From Coleophoma eucalyptorum (taxonomy: Eukaryota; Ascomycota; Leotiomycetes; Helotiales; Dermateaceae): a DNA stretch of 64,000 nucleotides. The notes under the pieces were generated by a model. It searched no databases. It saw nothing but the letters and a program-made list of their open reading frames with translations, and was not told the origin of the DNA. The DNA lies in the NCBI GenBank assembly GCA_026120035.1, contig JALRME010000009.1:930001-994000 (forward strand). Direction: 5' to 3'. Below, piece by piece: positions 40,289 to 52,251 of this stretch (its first letter is position 1; each line of letters begins with the position of its first letter). The position numbers were made by a program, and so were the translations under genes.

Positions 40289-43064
40289 ATGTCTAATGCA
40301 TCTGCCGGCTCGCCATTGCCGCGTCCTGGAGCCAGCAGAACTGCTTCAAGCTCTCAGGAGAACGCCCCTGGTGTCGATGACAAGGAAATTACACGCACGG
40401 TAAGCCTTGACTCTACAAATGCTGTTATCTTGTACATGGATGTGACATTCACAATTTATATTTGACCATGCTTGCTGGCTGCATTCAACTTCGAAGAAGG
40501 CCGAGGTGATAGCCAGGGCTCGTACATCATTCATTCTTACAGCTTTTCTCTATACTCGAATCGACAATACCATGACTAACTCCCTAACGCAGGACATAAC
40601 CAGCACTCTCAAGAAGTCTGCAACAGCTTTGACCTCGTCAAAGCTGGGTAACCAAGCTCCCAAGGTCCGTCATCTCTTATTCGCAGTATACTCATGTGTA
40701 CGTGAAGCTTACTTGTTTAGAAGATGAAAACTAATCACGATCTAACTGAGTTCGACCCCATGGATAAGCTCCTAGCGAAACTCTCAGAGCAGCAAGCTAT
40801 TTTGCAGAAGCAACAAAGCGCTCTTAAGGAAGACAATGGCATTTATGATCGTACATTGCAGTATGTCTCCACTGCAAGCAGCTCAGTCCCCATCACTCCC
40901 GCTACGGATACTTTCATGGGCAGCACTGCTCCAACAACTACATCAGGGAGCAATGATGGCGATACTGCAAATGGTCCTAGCGCAGATGAAGTTCTGCGTC
41001 TCAAGTTGGAGCTTGAAGCAGCCAAAGGGAGGATTGCTCAAATGGATCAAGAATTGGCACAAAACAGAATCACTAAGCACACCATCGATCAAGTTATTGG
41101 AACTGCTTCTGAAACCGACTTTGGTCTCCTAAACCAACCCGTTGGATTCGGTGACCATCATCTTAATAATAATCAGCAAGGTTTTGGTGGCGGTCGTGCA
41201 CAACTTGGCCGAGATAACTCTTGGACAGCTCAAGACGATGCTCGCTCCGATGCTAGTGATGCACTCTCTGCTGGTGGATTTAATCGCGCTCGTGCCATCT
41301 GGGGTAACGGAGGCAAGCAATCTTTCAAAGGCATGCCTGGACTTGGAACCCAAGTATCTGCCTTTCCTGTTGAGGAACCACCTCCTGAACCATGGGTTGG
41401 TCGCGGATACTCCCAAGTTTTTGATGAGCCATTGATTCCATTCTCTGGTCCTTCATTGACAGGATTTCGTGATAGTAATCATCCGGTGGATCCGGATATA
41501 ATGATGGGTCCTCCTGGTGGCCGTCGTTCTGCCGCTGGTCGTTTCCACAGCCGCAACGTTGGTGTCTTCCCATATGCGGGCAGCAATAGCTCTTACGATG
41601 GCTTCACCCCTACTATGACCCCTTATGGCTCTGTAAGCGGCATGAGCAACACTGGAGTCATGGGAGTGCACATGGCTGGCTGCATGCCTGGTAGTGCTTA
41701 TCAAAACTACCAACCTTCGCCAATCGGCACTCCTCTTTCACCCCATGCTCCTGAATTCACCTCTGCTAGCGGACAAGTGGTCTGGAAAGCTGAAGTGAGT
41801 CTTCTATCTCCGTGTGCAGATTCTTGCTAACCTTAAACTAGCCAATTGCTTCTGAGGGCCAGACTTATCTACCCACTACTGAGCCACTCAACTATCGCCG
41901 CCTTCTTGACCGCACTGTCAACTGTAACTGGAAGTATATTGTTGACAAAATTGTATGCAACAATGATCAGCAGGCCTCGATCTTCCTTCAACAGAAGCTC
42001 AAGGTTGGTACAACCGAGCAAAAGTACGACATAGTTGAGGCGATTGTTGCCCAAGCCTATCCCTTGATGGTCAATCGATTTGGTAACTTCCTTGTCCAGC
42101 GCTGCTTCGAGCATGGAATTCCTGAGCAGGTCATCAAGATTGCAGAAGCTATTCGTGGCAACACTCTCAACTTATCTATGGATGCATTCGGCTGTCACGT
42201 CGTCCAGAAGGCCTTTGACTCTGTTCCTGAGGACTACAAAGCTATCATGGTTCACGAGCTACTTCGTAGAATTCCTGAAACTGTCATTCATCGTTATGCT
42301 TGCCACGTCTGGCAAAAGCTTTTTGAATTGCGTTGGACCGAGTCGCCACCCCAAATCATGAAGTACGTGAACGAGGCTCTTCGAGGCATGTGGCATGAAG
42401 TTGCGCTTGGTGAGACAGGGAGCTTGGTCGTTCAGAACATCTTCGAGAACTGTCTCGAGGAAGATAAGGTAAGTAAGCAGACAGAACTTACTTTGTGTTA
42501 GTTTACTGACGCTGACAGCGTCCATGCATCGAGGAAGTCTTGGCAAGCATTGATATTGTTGCTCATGGCCAATTTGGCAACTGGTGCATTCAGCACATCT
42601 GTGAGCATGGCGCCCCTGCTGATCGTAGCCGGGCGATTGACCATGTCATTCGATATGCTTCTGAGTATAGCATGGATCAATTCGCCTCTAAGGTAGTCGA
42701 GAAGTGCCTTAAGATTGGTGGTCCAGACTTCCTTGGTCGCTATCTTGACCGTGTCTGCGAAGGTCGCCTCGATCGCCCTCGTATTCCACTGATTGACATC
42801 GCCAGCGATCAGTACGGCAACTACCTGATCCAGTACATTCTCACCCACTCCAATCCTCAACACCGGGAGGTTGTTGCTTCTCACATTCGTAAGCACATGG
42901 TATCCCTTCGCGGCTCAAAATTTGGATCTCGGGTTGGAATGCTCTGTACCAATCCAGCTATTGCCACTCGTCCTGGACCTGGCGTTGGTCCTGCAGTAGG
43001 GGCTATCAACCCACGCATGAACGGACCACCTCAAAACCCGCGTTATGGTGGGGCATATCGTTAG
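40289..43064 (+). CDS. Pumilio/PUF-family RNA-binding protein
   Basis: Exons 40289..40399, 40593..40664, 40721..41794, 41842..42468 and 42519..43064; 809 aa. PUF proteins bind UGUA-type motifs in 3' UTRs and control mRNA decay or localisation. Residues about 65-420 are low-complexity with a coiled-coil patch (LLAKLSEQQAILQKQQSAL). The PUF domain follows, with repeats recognisable by NRFGNFLVQRCFEHG, DAFGCHVVQKAFDS, HRYACHVWQKLFEL, ETGSLVVQNIFENC, GQFGNWCIQHICEHG, DQFASKVVEKCLK and DQYGNYLIQYIL. The triplets N-x-x-Q and C-x-x-Q that read RNA bases are visible. The second intron's donor (GTCCGT) is weak; an alternative within 20 bp is possible. The C-terminal tail is Gly/Pro/Arg-rich. Confidence 0.88.
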
Positions 43065-45361
43065 ATTCACAGATTCGATATCTTCTACTTGCTCGTCATT
43101 TTTCCTACTGTGTCTTGGAACCCATTACGATCTCTTCGACAAAAAGGTATGCAACTAAATGGTGCCCCTGAAATATTTGACAGGCGTTGTCTCCTCCACT
43201 GCTTTTGGTGTTTGATATCTATGGATGTCTCTTTGGCTTTCTCCACATCCAACGAACGTCACCTTAAGCCCTGTGTTGACTCTTTACCTTTTTTGCGACT
43301 CAACTCTTTACGCTGTCCTCAACTCTGTACAAGTACGATATTTCTCTTTCGGTTTTATTCAACATTTTCTTCGGCAAACTATCTACCGGCCATTCTACGC
43401 TGGAGATGCACATTTCTTCGGTGGTTTGGACACATCATGGATATGACTTTTGCAAGCAGTTGCCTCGGAGCAGACTCAGCAACCTTTGTGGCAGCTCCAA
43501 TAATTCATCAACTTGTTGCATCAAGACTTGAGTGTAGATGTATACATCCTTCAGTTCTTTGTATTCTCTCTTTTTCTTTCCGCGATGGCTTTTTGAAGGA
43601 TTTGCGGTCGTTTCGCGGTGTCACTGTCACTTTTAGTAGAAAGTGCGCCCTTATTTCGTACTAATATTCCCTTTCTATGCCTTTGCTTGTATCAACAGAT
43701 CATCAAGAATTTGCCAATAGTTATTAGGTCTACTCATGTCTCCCCGACAAATACCTTGACAGTTTGATAGCTTTAAGAATCTCGTGATTGTGTATAAGCA
43801 TTCCTGAAATTGCCAATTTCAGATTACTACGCAGAATGAATTGCTGACAGAGTACTGACTAGAGATAGAAATATTACCATTTTGATGTAGCCTTGAGGAA
43901 GAGTGAAAGAAAGGGCACAACCTAGCATGAGCTAGATAGGATCGGCTTACCGCACATTGCGAGTAGCGCTTTTTTAACCTCTACTCCCAATGATTCAAAT
44001 ATGTGGTGATAAGGTGTTCGAAGCCGAAGTCTTGGACTTTTGATAGCTTCAGTGCCTCGAACATGGTTCGTTCCATTAAATGATCGTATGGTTGACCAAA
44101 TTTTCAAGTCGAGTTCACGGTTCTATGGTTAAGGTAGAATTCAAGCTCTGTGCTCGTCGGCATGAGATATGACTGAAATTGACTGTTCATCTAAGAATTC
44201 TGATGGAACCACACGCACTTTCTAAAATATGGTCGCTTAACTTTTCAAATCAAAATCCAGCTACTGAACTAAAATAGAAAGCTAAATAATATAACAATGA
44301 AAACAAATAGTTCCATATCAAGGTACTTCATCAAAAAACTGGCAAAAATAATTAACCCCTATTAAAAGACCAAAAAGCCAGCAGTAAAATGGCAAAACAA
44401 TCCTAAGGTATGGCGCGAACCATACTCCGACCTACCCCTAACTCTCAGGCGTCCCCGAGCCAATTTTTAAGGGATATGCTACATAGATCGTGGATCCAAA
44501 CCCTAGTTTCAGAGTAACCTCTGCAGAAGTTAACTAACTAGGGTTTTCGGGTATATGGGTCATCATTACCAGACGAGCACTAAGCCTTAGATAAAACTCT
44601 ACCTTCAAGTTTGATTTTTTTTATTTAGGGTTATACAGATGAGATTGAGACTGTGCTAGGTATAATTTTCAGATGACTTATTGCAAGGCAATTCAAATTC
44701 TGACTTTGTTTCACTTCCAATAAAAAACTAAACCTACTCTGTGTAATCTCAGCTGATGAAGAAATGCCAAATGGGTTTCACAATATCAATGAATATGAAG
44801 AGTATTTCCCTCCTAAACTGACGAAATATCTAAGATCTAATCCTCAAAATGACCTCGACGCAACCAGACTCAGCTGAAACCAGAACCCTAATTTACATGC
44901 TATAAGACCGGCTATTGTCTTCTTCAAAATAAGGGAATCGCAAGACTCTACAGACATGTTCTTTCAATTTTGACCTAAAATCTTGGATTGGAATCATCCC
45001 AGAGCCAGTTAGTACGAAGCATAATGACCACAGTATCCATGAGTGGGAAGTGCCATAATCATGCTCAAGCCGCTATGACTAGGGGTTACGAGTATCACAA
45101 CAGGGAATAGACAACTAGCATATTGTCTAATATTTTCTATTACTGTCGCCGCATCATCCTACTTCTATGCCGATTCATGAACATCATGTTGAGTTCCACA
45201 TATTTCAACGCCTCAAGCCAGCCAATTGCATGATCCAGACGCCATTTTCATCCCAGTAGTCATGAATCCTAAGTAGTATTTATATACTATGATTGAAATC
45301 ACCCCACATGCTGTCAAGCCCATGGAATCAGCCCCGCTTCGCTACCTAATTGCAACCATAG
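43065..45361. other. Gene-poor convergent region (about 2.3 kb)
   Basis: It lies between the stops of the PUF gene and the KPWE-motif gene. The first part includes a 191-codon plus-strand frame that is Phe/Leu/Ser-rich with no domain, most likely the pyrimidine-rich PUF 3' UTR. From about 44250 to 45300 the DNA is AT-rich with no frame of note. Confidence 0.4.
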
Positions 45362-46026
45362 TTAGATGTCAGGTAGGTCTTGTTCAATAACCTCATCTCT
45401 GCGATCTCCAAAAGTACCCCCTTGCTCAAGTGGTGCGTTTTCACTCTCCCATGGTTTCCTGCGCTTGTTCGCCACGGGTTTGGTAGCTTGTTCTTTCAAT
45501 ACTGTTGGAGGTATTTCCTTAATTCCTGGAATTGGTGCACCAGACGTTATAAGTGCTACGATATCGCTAAAGGTGGGAGGGTATGGCGCTGACTTCGGAT
45601 CTTCAGCAGCAGGTGGGAGATCAGCTTCGTGATGTGGGATCTCTTGAGTCTTAGAAACGCTGGGAATGGGAATATGTCGATCAGCTATGTATGCCTTATA
45701 TGCATCAAAATCGATGGGAGTCCCATTCAACTTCTTCCGAGAGAAGTAAAAACATTGTGCTCGGAGTGTTAATTCGTGTATCTGAGGAGCCGATTTTGTA
45801 TCTCCCAGGATAGCTGAGAGTCCACCCTGGTTAGTTGTTAGCTATGTACCAAACTCCGTATGCTCTCAGAATGCCGTGCGGAAGTATGAATACGAGAGGC
45901 ATTCGGGTTTAAGAATAACTTTTGTCTCGAGCTTACTTGAAATTCTTTGTCTCGATCCCATGGGTAATCTTCAAGCTTCTTAAAGACCTCGCTCTGGTCG
46001 GCGGTTGTCTCATTTTCTGTAGACAT
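45362..46026 (-). CDS. KPWE-domain protein, PEX39-like peroxisomal import factor
   Basis: Exons 46026..45937 and 45826..45362 with a 110-bp intron; 184 aa. The start MSTENETTADQSEVFKKLED is followed by YPWDRDKEFQ, GGLSAILG, LTLRAQCFYFSRKKLNG and IDFDAYKAYI. After a linker comes PYPPTFSDIVALITSGAPIPG, IKEIPPTV and RRKPWESE near the end. The Ser-x-x-x-Ile-xx-Leu-Ile-x-x-G-x-Pro-Ile-Pro-Gly block followed by K/R-P-W-E is the KPWE domain, also seen in some PEX14-like proteins. It has recently been tied to PEX39 (yeast Yjr012c, human C6orf226), which helps PEX7 import PTS2 cargo. Function is by family analogy. Divergent with SCD6 across 298 bp. Confidence 0.75.
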
Positions 46027-46324
46027 ATTGAAGTTGTAGTTGCGAAGTGATGCAGCCGAGGCTGTGAGATGGTTGCGCGAGGCTGTAGAATTAGTACTAG
46101 CGCTGGTGCCTCAGAAGCTAGGCCAATACTCGCTAGCTGAGCTTTTAGCTCCCATGCTTGTGCGCAGAGCTGCGAATATTCCCATAAACCAACACAAACT
46201 TACAGACACGCATCTCCTTCTTCAATTCCTTTACGCACCGCTCCCATACTCCCTCATCCTTCTTCTTTTGTTCTCCTCATCTCTCCTCGAGCTTGCTGTG
46301 AGCTGATCACAGTATCACAGAACT
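46027..46324. promoter_or_regulatory. Bidirectional promoter, KPWE protein (-) / SCD6 (+)
   Basis: 298 bp between start codons. The right half is pyrimidine-rich (CTTCTTTTGTTCTCCTCATC region) on the plus strand. No specific site was recognised. Confidence 0.45.
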
Positions 46325-48273
46325 ATGTCCGAATTCATAGGGTCAGTTGGAGAGGCTGACAAGCTGAAAACCGCGCCCAAGAGATCGAAAGCTAACGTAT
46401 ACACGTTTGCAGAGCACGGATATCGCTGGTATCAAAGGCCGATATTCGGTATGTTGCGCACATAAGCCAATGATATTTTCTGTGCTGATTGAGGCCAGAT
46501 ATGTTGGCACATTACACGAGATCAACTCGGAAAAATCAACCGTAGCTCTAGAGAACGTCTCCTCATTTGGCACTGAAGGACGAAAAGCCAGCGCTGGTCT
46601 ACCAGACGAGGAAGTTCCAGCTTCCGATAGCGTCTATGACTACATTGTCTTTCGTGGCAGCGACGTCAAAGATTTAAGAATAGAGGAGACTCCCGTTGCA
46701 AAGGAGACGAAGCCACCAAACGATCCCGCAATTCTCGGCGTAAGTAGACTCTCGTTTCAATAGTACCTGTTACAGCCGTCTGGCTACACAATGTTCTTGT
46801 TATGACGAAATATTTCGGATGTTAACCAAACAATTCTCCGAGAGCGCAAAACCGTGTGGAGATTTCCGTTGCCTTCCTTCTGATCTTACAAGCTTCCACA
46901 TTATCTTTTTTATGTATGATTGCTAGCCTTTATATGCTGACAATCCATGCGAATAGAGCGGCTCGCGTCCAGCGCAGGCCCAGCCTCCTCAAGGTCCTCC
47001 ACAAGGTCCTCCACGGCAGAATCAGCCTACACCACAAGCTGGTCCTGCAAATGGCCCCCCACAACAACATCTTCCCCCTGGAGTTCCCCAATTTCCTCAA
47101 CATCCACCACCATTCTACCCACCACCGCAAGGATGGGGTCGTGGCGGCCCTCCAGGACCTGGGTTTCCAGGTATGCCATACGGCGCCCCTCCGGGATGGT
47201 TCCCACCGGGTCAGGGTTTTCCTCCTGGCCCTCCATTCATGCCGTATGGATACCCACCCCCAGGACAGTTTCCACCTGGCCAAGGTCAAGCACCAAAACC
47301 AGCTCCCATTGGACCAGGCGCAAACAAGCAACAAAATCAAGCACCCACACCTCAATCATCTGACAAGCAGTCTGAATCGAAGAGCTTGGCGGATTCAGAT
47401 GCTCAAAAGGCACCGACGCCCCCTGCTGAATCCAAGCCGTCACAAGGTGATGCTACTCCCGCAGTGACTCAACCACCAACTTCTCAAAGTGCAGTGGCTG
47501 CAGGACCTAATCGTGCCACACCTACAGGCCCAAAGAATGGTCGTGTCCAGCCTGCCCTTCCATTGCAAGGTCCAACAGTAGCGAAAATGCCTCTTGAATC
47601 GAAGGCCGGCAATGTTGCGCAACCAACTAGCTCTTCAACTCTAGCCGATGCCACACAAGCTGCTACAGCTGCAGTCGCGGCTGCCATGGCTAAGCTCCCA
47701 AATGCGAATGGCAGCGCTGTAGATCATTTGGCTAAAAAGGTCAATGAGATGAGAGTAAATGATCAGACTATTCGTGCTCCTCGACAACCTGGTGCCGGAG
47801 GATTCAATGTAGGCAATAGAGGCCGTGGACGTGGAGGAGCTAGAGGAGAGGCTAGGAAGGTTGATGTCCCAACTACGGATTTTGACTTTGAGTCCTCGAA
47901 TGCGAAGTTCAACAAGCAAGACCTTGTAAAAGAGGCTATTGCAGGGTCACCACTGGGTGAAGCACCACCCGTACCTGAAGCGGTTGAAGAGAAGCCGGAA
48001 GTTCCTTCCAGCGGTTACAACAAGTCTACTTCATTCTTTGATAATATCTCTAGCGAGAGCAAGGACCGCGCCGAGGCTGCTGGTGGCAGACCAGGAGGTC
48101 GTGAGTGGAGGGGTGAGGAACAGAAGAAGAATTTGGAGACTTTCGGCCAAGGAAGCGTCGACAACGGCTACCGTGGCCGCGGTAGAGGCAGAGGACGTGG
48201 ACGAGGCCGTGGATATAGCAGCAACTACCGTGGCCGTGGAGGACGTGGCAATGCACAGTCAACAGAGTTGTAG
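46325..48273 (+). CDS. SCD6: Lsm14/Scd6-type translation repressor
   Basis: Exons 46325..46341, 46413..46448, 46499..46739 and 46957..48273; 536 aa. Scd6/Lsm14 binds eIF4G and Dhh1 in P-bodies and represses translation while promoting decapping. The LSm domain is spliced from three exons: MSEFIGARISLVSKADIRYVG, then TLHEINSEKSTVALENVSSF and YIVFRGSDVKDLRI. A Pro/Gly/Gln-rich linker follows. The FDF motif lies in TTDFDFESSNAKFNK, the FFD box in GYNKSTSFFDNISSES and the TFG box in EEQKKNLETFGQGS. The C-terminus is an RGG/RGRGRG tract. The 17-nt first coding exon encodes five residues and part of a sixth. Confidence 0.93.
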
Positions 48274-48867
48274 TTCGACGACTTCATGAAATGACTCGAC
48301 AACTCGTGATGATTCCGAGTCTTTGCTCAATCTTATGGTTTCTTTCTTTATGGTCCACGGTATCAAAGGAGTCTATGAACCCAGTCATCAAACTTGATGC
48401 CAGACTTGTGTTTTCTCAGTCACTTTTGTACCAACACATGGCGCGAAATAGCCTTGCATAATGGCGGGAGTGCCAATGGATACGTGGGCACAGTTTCTTT
48501 TGATGTTGACGAATACCATGGTTGCTACTGCAAAACTGCATATGCTTGATTTACCAAAACGGAGTTTGGTTGTGGATGGCTCAAAGGCGGCGAATTGCTT
48601 GGGCGAATCACGAAATGGGAATGGTTCACGATATGGGAAAGGAACGCCAGCAGATTACTGGTCTTATGGTTGCGAGTCGATAGCAGATTTGGGCATGAAG
48701 CTTGATACCTGGTTGAGATGAGGATTAGTTATGGCAATTTAGGCCGAGAATAAAACACCATCAAGCCTATTTCCGATACATTCACAGCTCCTAGCAAGTG
48801 ACATTATCGGGATGCGTCTGATTGCTTCTTTAAAAGTCAATTCCAATGTTTCGTCTCATTCGTATCA
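48274..48867. other. Convergent 3' flanks of SCD6 and HIT gene
   Basis: About 590 bp. An 86-codon plus-strand frame (48461-48721) has no domain and is taken as chance. Confidence 0.35.
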
Positions 48868-49528
48868 TCATAGCTTCAGATCCCTTCCCTCCATCTTCAT
48901 ACGAGGCTCACCATCTTGACAGAAGAGCAGGAAGCCTTGCTCTTCTAAATCTGCCAATTCTTTGACCATTTCATTCTTTATCAGTTTGGAGAGCTCTTGG
49001 CCTTCAGCATCGTCCAGTTTTGCTCTTGGGCCCTCTCCTAGGACGAGATTCTTCCTCTCTGCATCCGTCATCTCACTCTTGCCCACCTCGGTTCCTAATG
49101 GTCCAGCTCTAGGTATGACGTGGAAATGGGTATGTGGGACGGTTTGGCCAGCCTCGGCGCCTATATCAGTCAATTCCCAAAGTTGTTGCGTGACAATCTT
49201 CCTATAACGACTCACCATTCGCTTGTAGGATATTCCAGCTGCCGCCCTGTCCCTCCTGTCCATACACAGCTTTCATCACAGCACGGGAAAGGACCGGAAG
49301 CCAAAACCCAATTACAGCGGACTCCTGAGGCGAGAGCTCGATGACCTTGCTAGAGTGTTCCCGAGGACAAAGGAGGATATGCCCTCGTGCAATTGGGGCA
49401 ATATCTAGAAATGCAATGACAGTAGGTGTAGATAGAACAGGGTACGCTGATCCAAACTTGGAAGTCAGAACTGGGGGCGAAGGACTGGCAGGTATGCCGG
49501 AGGCTATCATGCAAAATGGGCATGGCAT
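48868..49528 (-). CDS. HIT-family nucleotide hydrolase
   Basis: Exons 49528..49216 and 49160..48868 around a 55-bp intron; 201 aa. HIT proteins hydrolyse nucleotide phosphoramidates or dinucleoside polyphosphates. The start MPCPFCMIASGIP, then VIAFLDIAPIARGHILLCPREH and SWNILQANG are typical of HINT/Hnt-like proteins. The catalytic His triad is in QTVPHTHFHVIPR (HxHxH), just after the splice junction. The extended C-terminus (ELSKLIKNEMVKELADLEEQ) is charged. I chose ATG 49528, because the open frame upstream to 49783 lacks family similarity and would put 85 unrelated residues before the conserved CPFC start. Confidence 0.9.
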
Positions 49529-50230
49529 CTTGATGAATCGAGGATGCCTGGAATTACTGAGGCGAGAAATGGATGCCTTGGATGATAATGTGGAATGGCG
49601 TTCTTCGTAGGGTATGCATATACTATGCTTAGTTGCTACGGCTTGGTTTAAGAATGAAAACAGGGAAGGTATATACTTAAGGTGGCCTGAATCTTTGAAG
49701 TGAGATAAGCTCGAATTCCGAGTAAGCTTCAGTAACCGGGAATATTGTCTACTTGCAGGAACATCTAGTCGGTGCTTTACCAATTCAGGGAATCAAAATG
49801 CACGGTGTCTATGCAGAATTCTAGGCTGACACTTTAATATCTGAAGAAACATATTCTGCGAGCTCTTCAAACACTGCTGCCTTCCAAGTTTTATGTCGCT
49901 GACCTCGTTGCAAATGCTGACTTGGGCGTTAAAGCACGTGATCGAGTCTTAGCGCACTTAGGCGGGGGTTTCGTTGCATCAACAACTTTCGAAGCACCAT
50001 AAACAACCCCCACTACCTCAGCTTATTTCAAGACTCTTATAGTTAGAGCCTTCGAACATCACTCCGAGAGTTTCGCACTTCGAATTCGGATCCTGTACCA
50101 AGCTTCGTAATAGTAAGAGTTGGTCTCCTTACCCTTTCGACCCCACCACCAGACCGTGAGGAACGCCGTTCCTTATCTTGTCTAACTTGGTTCTACAGCT
50201 TCATCACTAGTCGCACATTTCGTCGCCATC
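49529..50230. promoter_or_regulatory. Divergent promoter region, HIT gene (-) / cofilin (+)
   Basis: About 700 bp. Transcription of cofilin likely starts in the right third, where a pyrimidine-rich leader precedes the ATG at 50231. No other feature is supported. Confidence 0.35.
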
Positions 50231-51054
50231 ATGGTAAGGCATTTAAAGTCTCCAGAATGGACGTAGAATCTTTTGCTGACCGTTGTTCTTCCCGCAGTCT
50301 CAATCAGGGTCAGTCGCACAATCCTCTTACCTTGCCGTCCACCCCGCAATCTTCAAATTCCCATTCAAAATCGTACCCTAGGCTGGCATACCTACTATGC
50401 CCAAGATACCAGCGATGGAATTGTAACTGATATAAATAATATACAGTGTCTCCATCGCACCCGAGTGCATCTCCATCTTCAACGAGCTCAAGCTCAACAA
50501 GAAAATCAAGTACATCATTTACAAGCTCTCCGACGATTACAAGGAAATCGTTGTTGAGGAATCCTCTGAAGACGGAGACTGGGACAACTTCCGTGAGAAG
50601 TTGGTCACTGCACAATCCAAGAGCAAGACGGTAGGCAGAATCCGAAGGCTATAAAGAGCTTGATGGAAGCTTGCTAATACTAGCATTAGGGAAAGCTTGG
50701 AAAGGGACCTCGCTACGCTGTCTACGACTTCAACTATGACCTTGCCTCAGGAGAGGGACAGAGGTAGGACAGAGAGATTCTGAAGCTTAATATAATTAGC
50801 TGACCCTTTTGCAGAAGCAAGATCACCTTCATCGCATGGTCTCCCGATGATGCTGGCATCCAGGTTGGTGGCCACTTCTAATCCCTGCAAGCCTACAATG
50901 CTAACGAACCCCACAGCCTAAGATGGTCTACGCCTCCTCCAAAGATGCTCTGAAGCGCGCACTTACTGGACTTGCAACTGAGTTCCAAGCCAATGACGAA
51001 GATGACATCGAGTACCAATCCGTTCTCAACAGAGTCAGCAAGGGCCTGGCTTAA
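50231..51054 (+). CDS. COF1: Cofilin / actin-depolymerising factor
   Basis: Exons 50231..50233, 50298..50308, 50447..50630, 50690..50763, 50815..50863 and 50917..51054; 152 aa. Cofilin binds ADP-actin and severs filaments. The spliced N-terminus is [20 protein letters not shown], with the regulatory Ser near the start. [56 protein letters not shown] and [11 protein letters not shown] (the actin-binding helix) follow. The first coding exon is the ATG alone and the second only 11 nt. This agrees with the very early intron known in fungal cofilin genes. Confidence 0.94.
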
Positions 51055-51313
51055 ATGCTGCGCATTAGATGGTTGATTTATAACGAAGCAAGCGAGGGAG
51101 GATCCGTTTTATGACTGTCATTGATGCTGTTCTTTGGCTGCGATGACATGATTGGCATTGACTGATTGGCGGGAAACAGTAGCTTTGAAGCTCAGTGAAC
51201 TTTGGCGCACACAAGACATATCCACATATCAAAAGTTCGACTAGGCAGTAATCTTCACTCAGTAACTAGGTTTGTTCGAAAATAACGTGAAGCTCTGCAT
51301 TCTTCATCCTGGA

Positions 51314-52003
51314 TTACGGCTTATTTCCATGAGATTCCCACGCATGCTTGAACACCCCGAATGTAGTCTCAGCCGCCTTCTCGTCTCGTAACCTTTGGGT
51401 CAAGAAACCCTTCAGGTCTGCCCAAAATTCATCCGTGGATAAAACTTCCGTACCACTCTCCCCTTGTGCAACAGGTGCAGGACTTGTACCCTCCATTTCC
51501 ACCTCCTTATTCACAGCTGCGGCGCCTCCAATGACCATAACAGAGAACTCCACGCTAGTATCATCCTCTCCAACCACATCCTTCAGAACCTTACTATCTC
51601 CCACTGGCTTCTTCTTATGAAGTACTCGTATCTTATCAACACTTATGTTAGTCTTTTCTGAGACCGCCGACTTCAGGTCTAGGATTGAGGTGTTTGGTGT
51701 TTGAGAGGATAGTGTAACGTCAAGTGGTGGATTGCGCAGCGATTTCAGTGAGACTGTAATTGACTTCTCAGCGCCGGGTGCAATCTTTTGTCGTTTTGCA
51801 AGCGGCTTGGCCATCTTGGGTAGAATGGACTGAAAGATTATTTTGTTAGCTAGGTATCTTTCTGCGAGATCTGATGGAGGGGTCACACTCACTGCACTAC
51901 GTGCTGGATAGTTCCTTGGATCTTCGACATAATCTGCAGGTAATTTGGTTGGCTTCGAGTCGAGGATCGTCAAAAATGACTGCGCGAATGACAGTTCCGT
52001 CAT
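51314..52003 (-). CDS. Get5/Mdy2-like ubiquitin-like protein of the GET pathway
   Basis: Exons 52003..51893 and 51829..51314; 208 aa. Get5 bridges Sgt2 and Get4 when tail-anchored proteins are handed to Get3 for ER insertion. The N-terminus (ELSFAQSFLTILDSKPTKLP, DPRNYPARSA) fits the Get4-binding region. A ubiquitin-like domain spans about 60-140 (EKSITVSLKSL, VDKIRVLHKKKPVGDSKVL). The C-terminal helical dimerisation region ends in TQRLRDEKAAETTFGVFKHAW. The 63-bp intron (GTGAGT donor, GCTAAC branch, TTTCAG acceptor) is in frame and stop-free. If retained it would insert 21 residues. It shares a 248-bp divergent promoter with NOP2. Confidence 0.8.
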   Translation of the reverse strand: MTELSFAQSFLTILDSKPTKLPADYVEDPRNYPARSAVSVTPPSDLAERYLANKIIFQSILPKMAKPLAKRQKIAPGAEKSITVSLKSLRNPPLDVTLSSQTPNTSILDLKSAVSEKTNISVDKIRVLHKKKPVGDSKVLKDVVGEDDTSVEFSVMVIGGAAAVNKEVEMEGTSPAPVAQGESGTEVLSTDEFWADLKGFLTQRLRDEKAAETTFGVFKHAWESHGNKP

Positions 52004-52251
52004 GTTGCTAGCAGTGGGTTGAAATATAGCTTGAAAATCAATAGATGGGAACTGGGATAGTGTTCAAGGAAGCTATGTGGAGGAGGGTCGAGGTGGCAGC
52101 GGAACACGGTCCGACTTTGATCCGACTAGCCTTATCGAAAAATAATTTCTCTGGAGAGTACAAGAGGGTGAAGGACGGGAGACTACGAGATCTGCAAATT
52201 TCTCGAATATTTTCACAACACTCACAAAATTCTTGTGAGAAAACAACCAAG
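52004..52251. promoter_or_regulatory. Bidirectional promoter, GET5 (-) / NOP2 (+)
   Basis: 248 bp between the two start codons, without any intervening element recognised. The NOP2 frame stays open through it, which is why an over-long start at 52045 is tempting. Confidence 0.45.

Noticed and set aside
43089..43664. 191-codon plus-strand frame after the PUF gene
   Set aside because: Phe/Leu/Ser-rich with no motif, begins 25 bp after the PUF stop in pyrimidine-rich DNA; fits a translated 3' UTR.
49529..49783. N-terminal extension of the HIT protein
   Set aside because: The added 85 residues have no family similarity and the conserved protein begins at MPCPFC.
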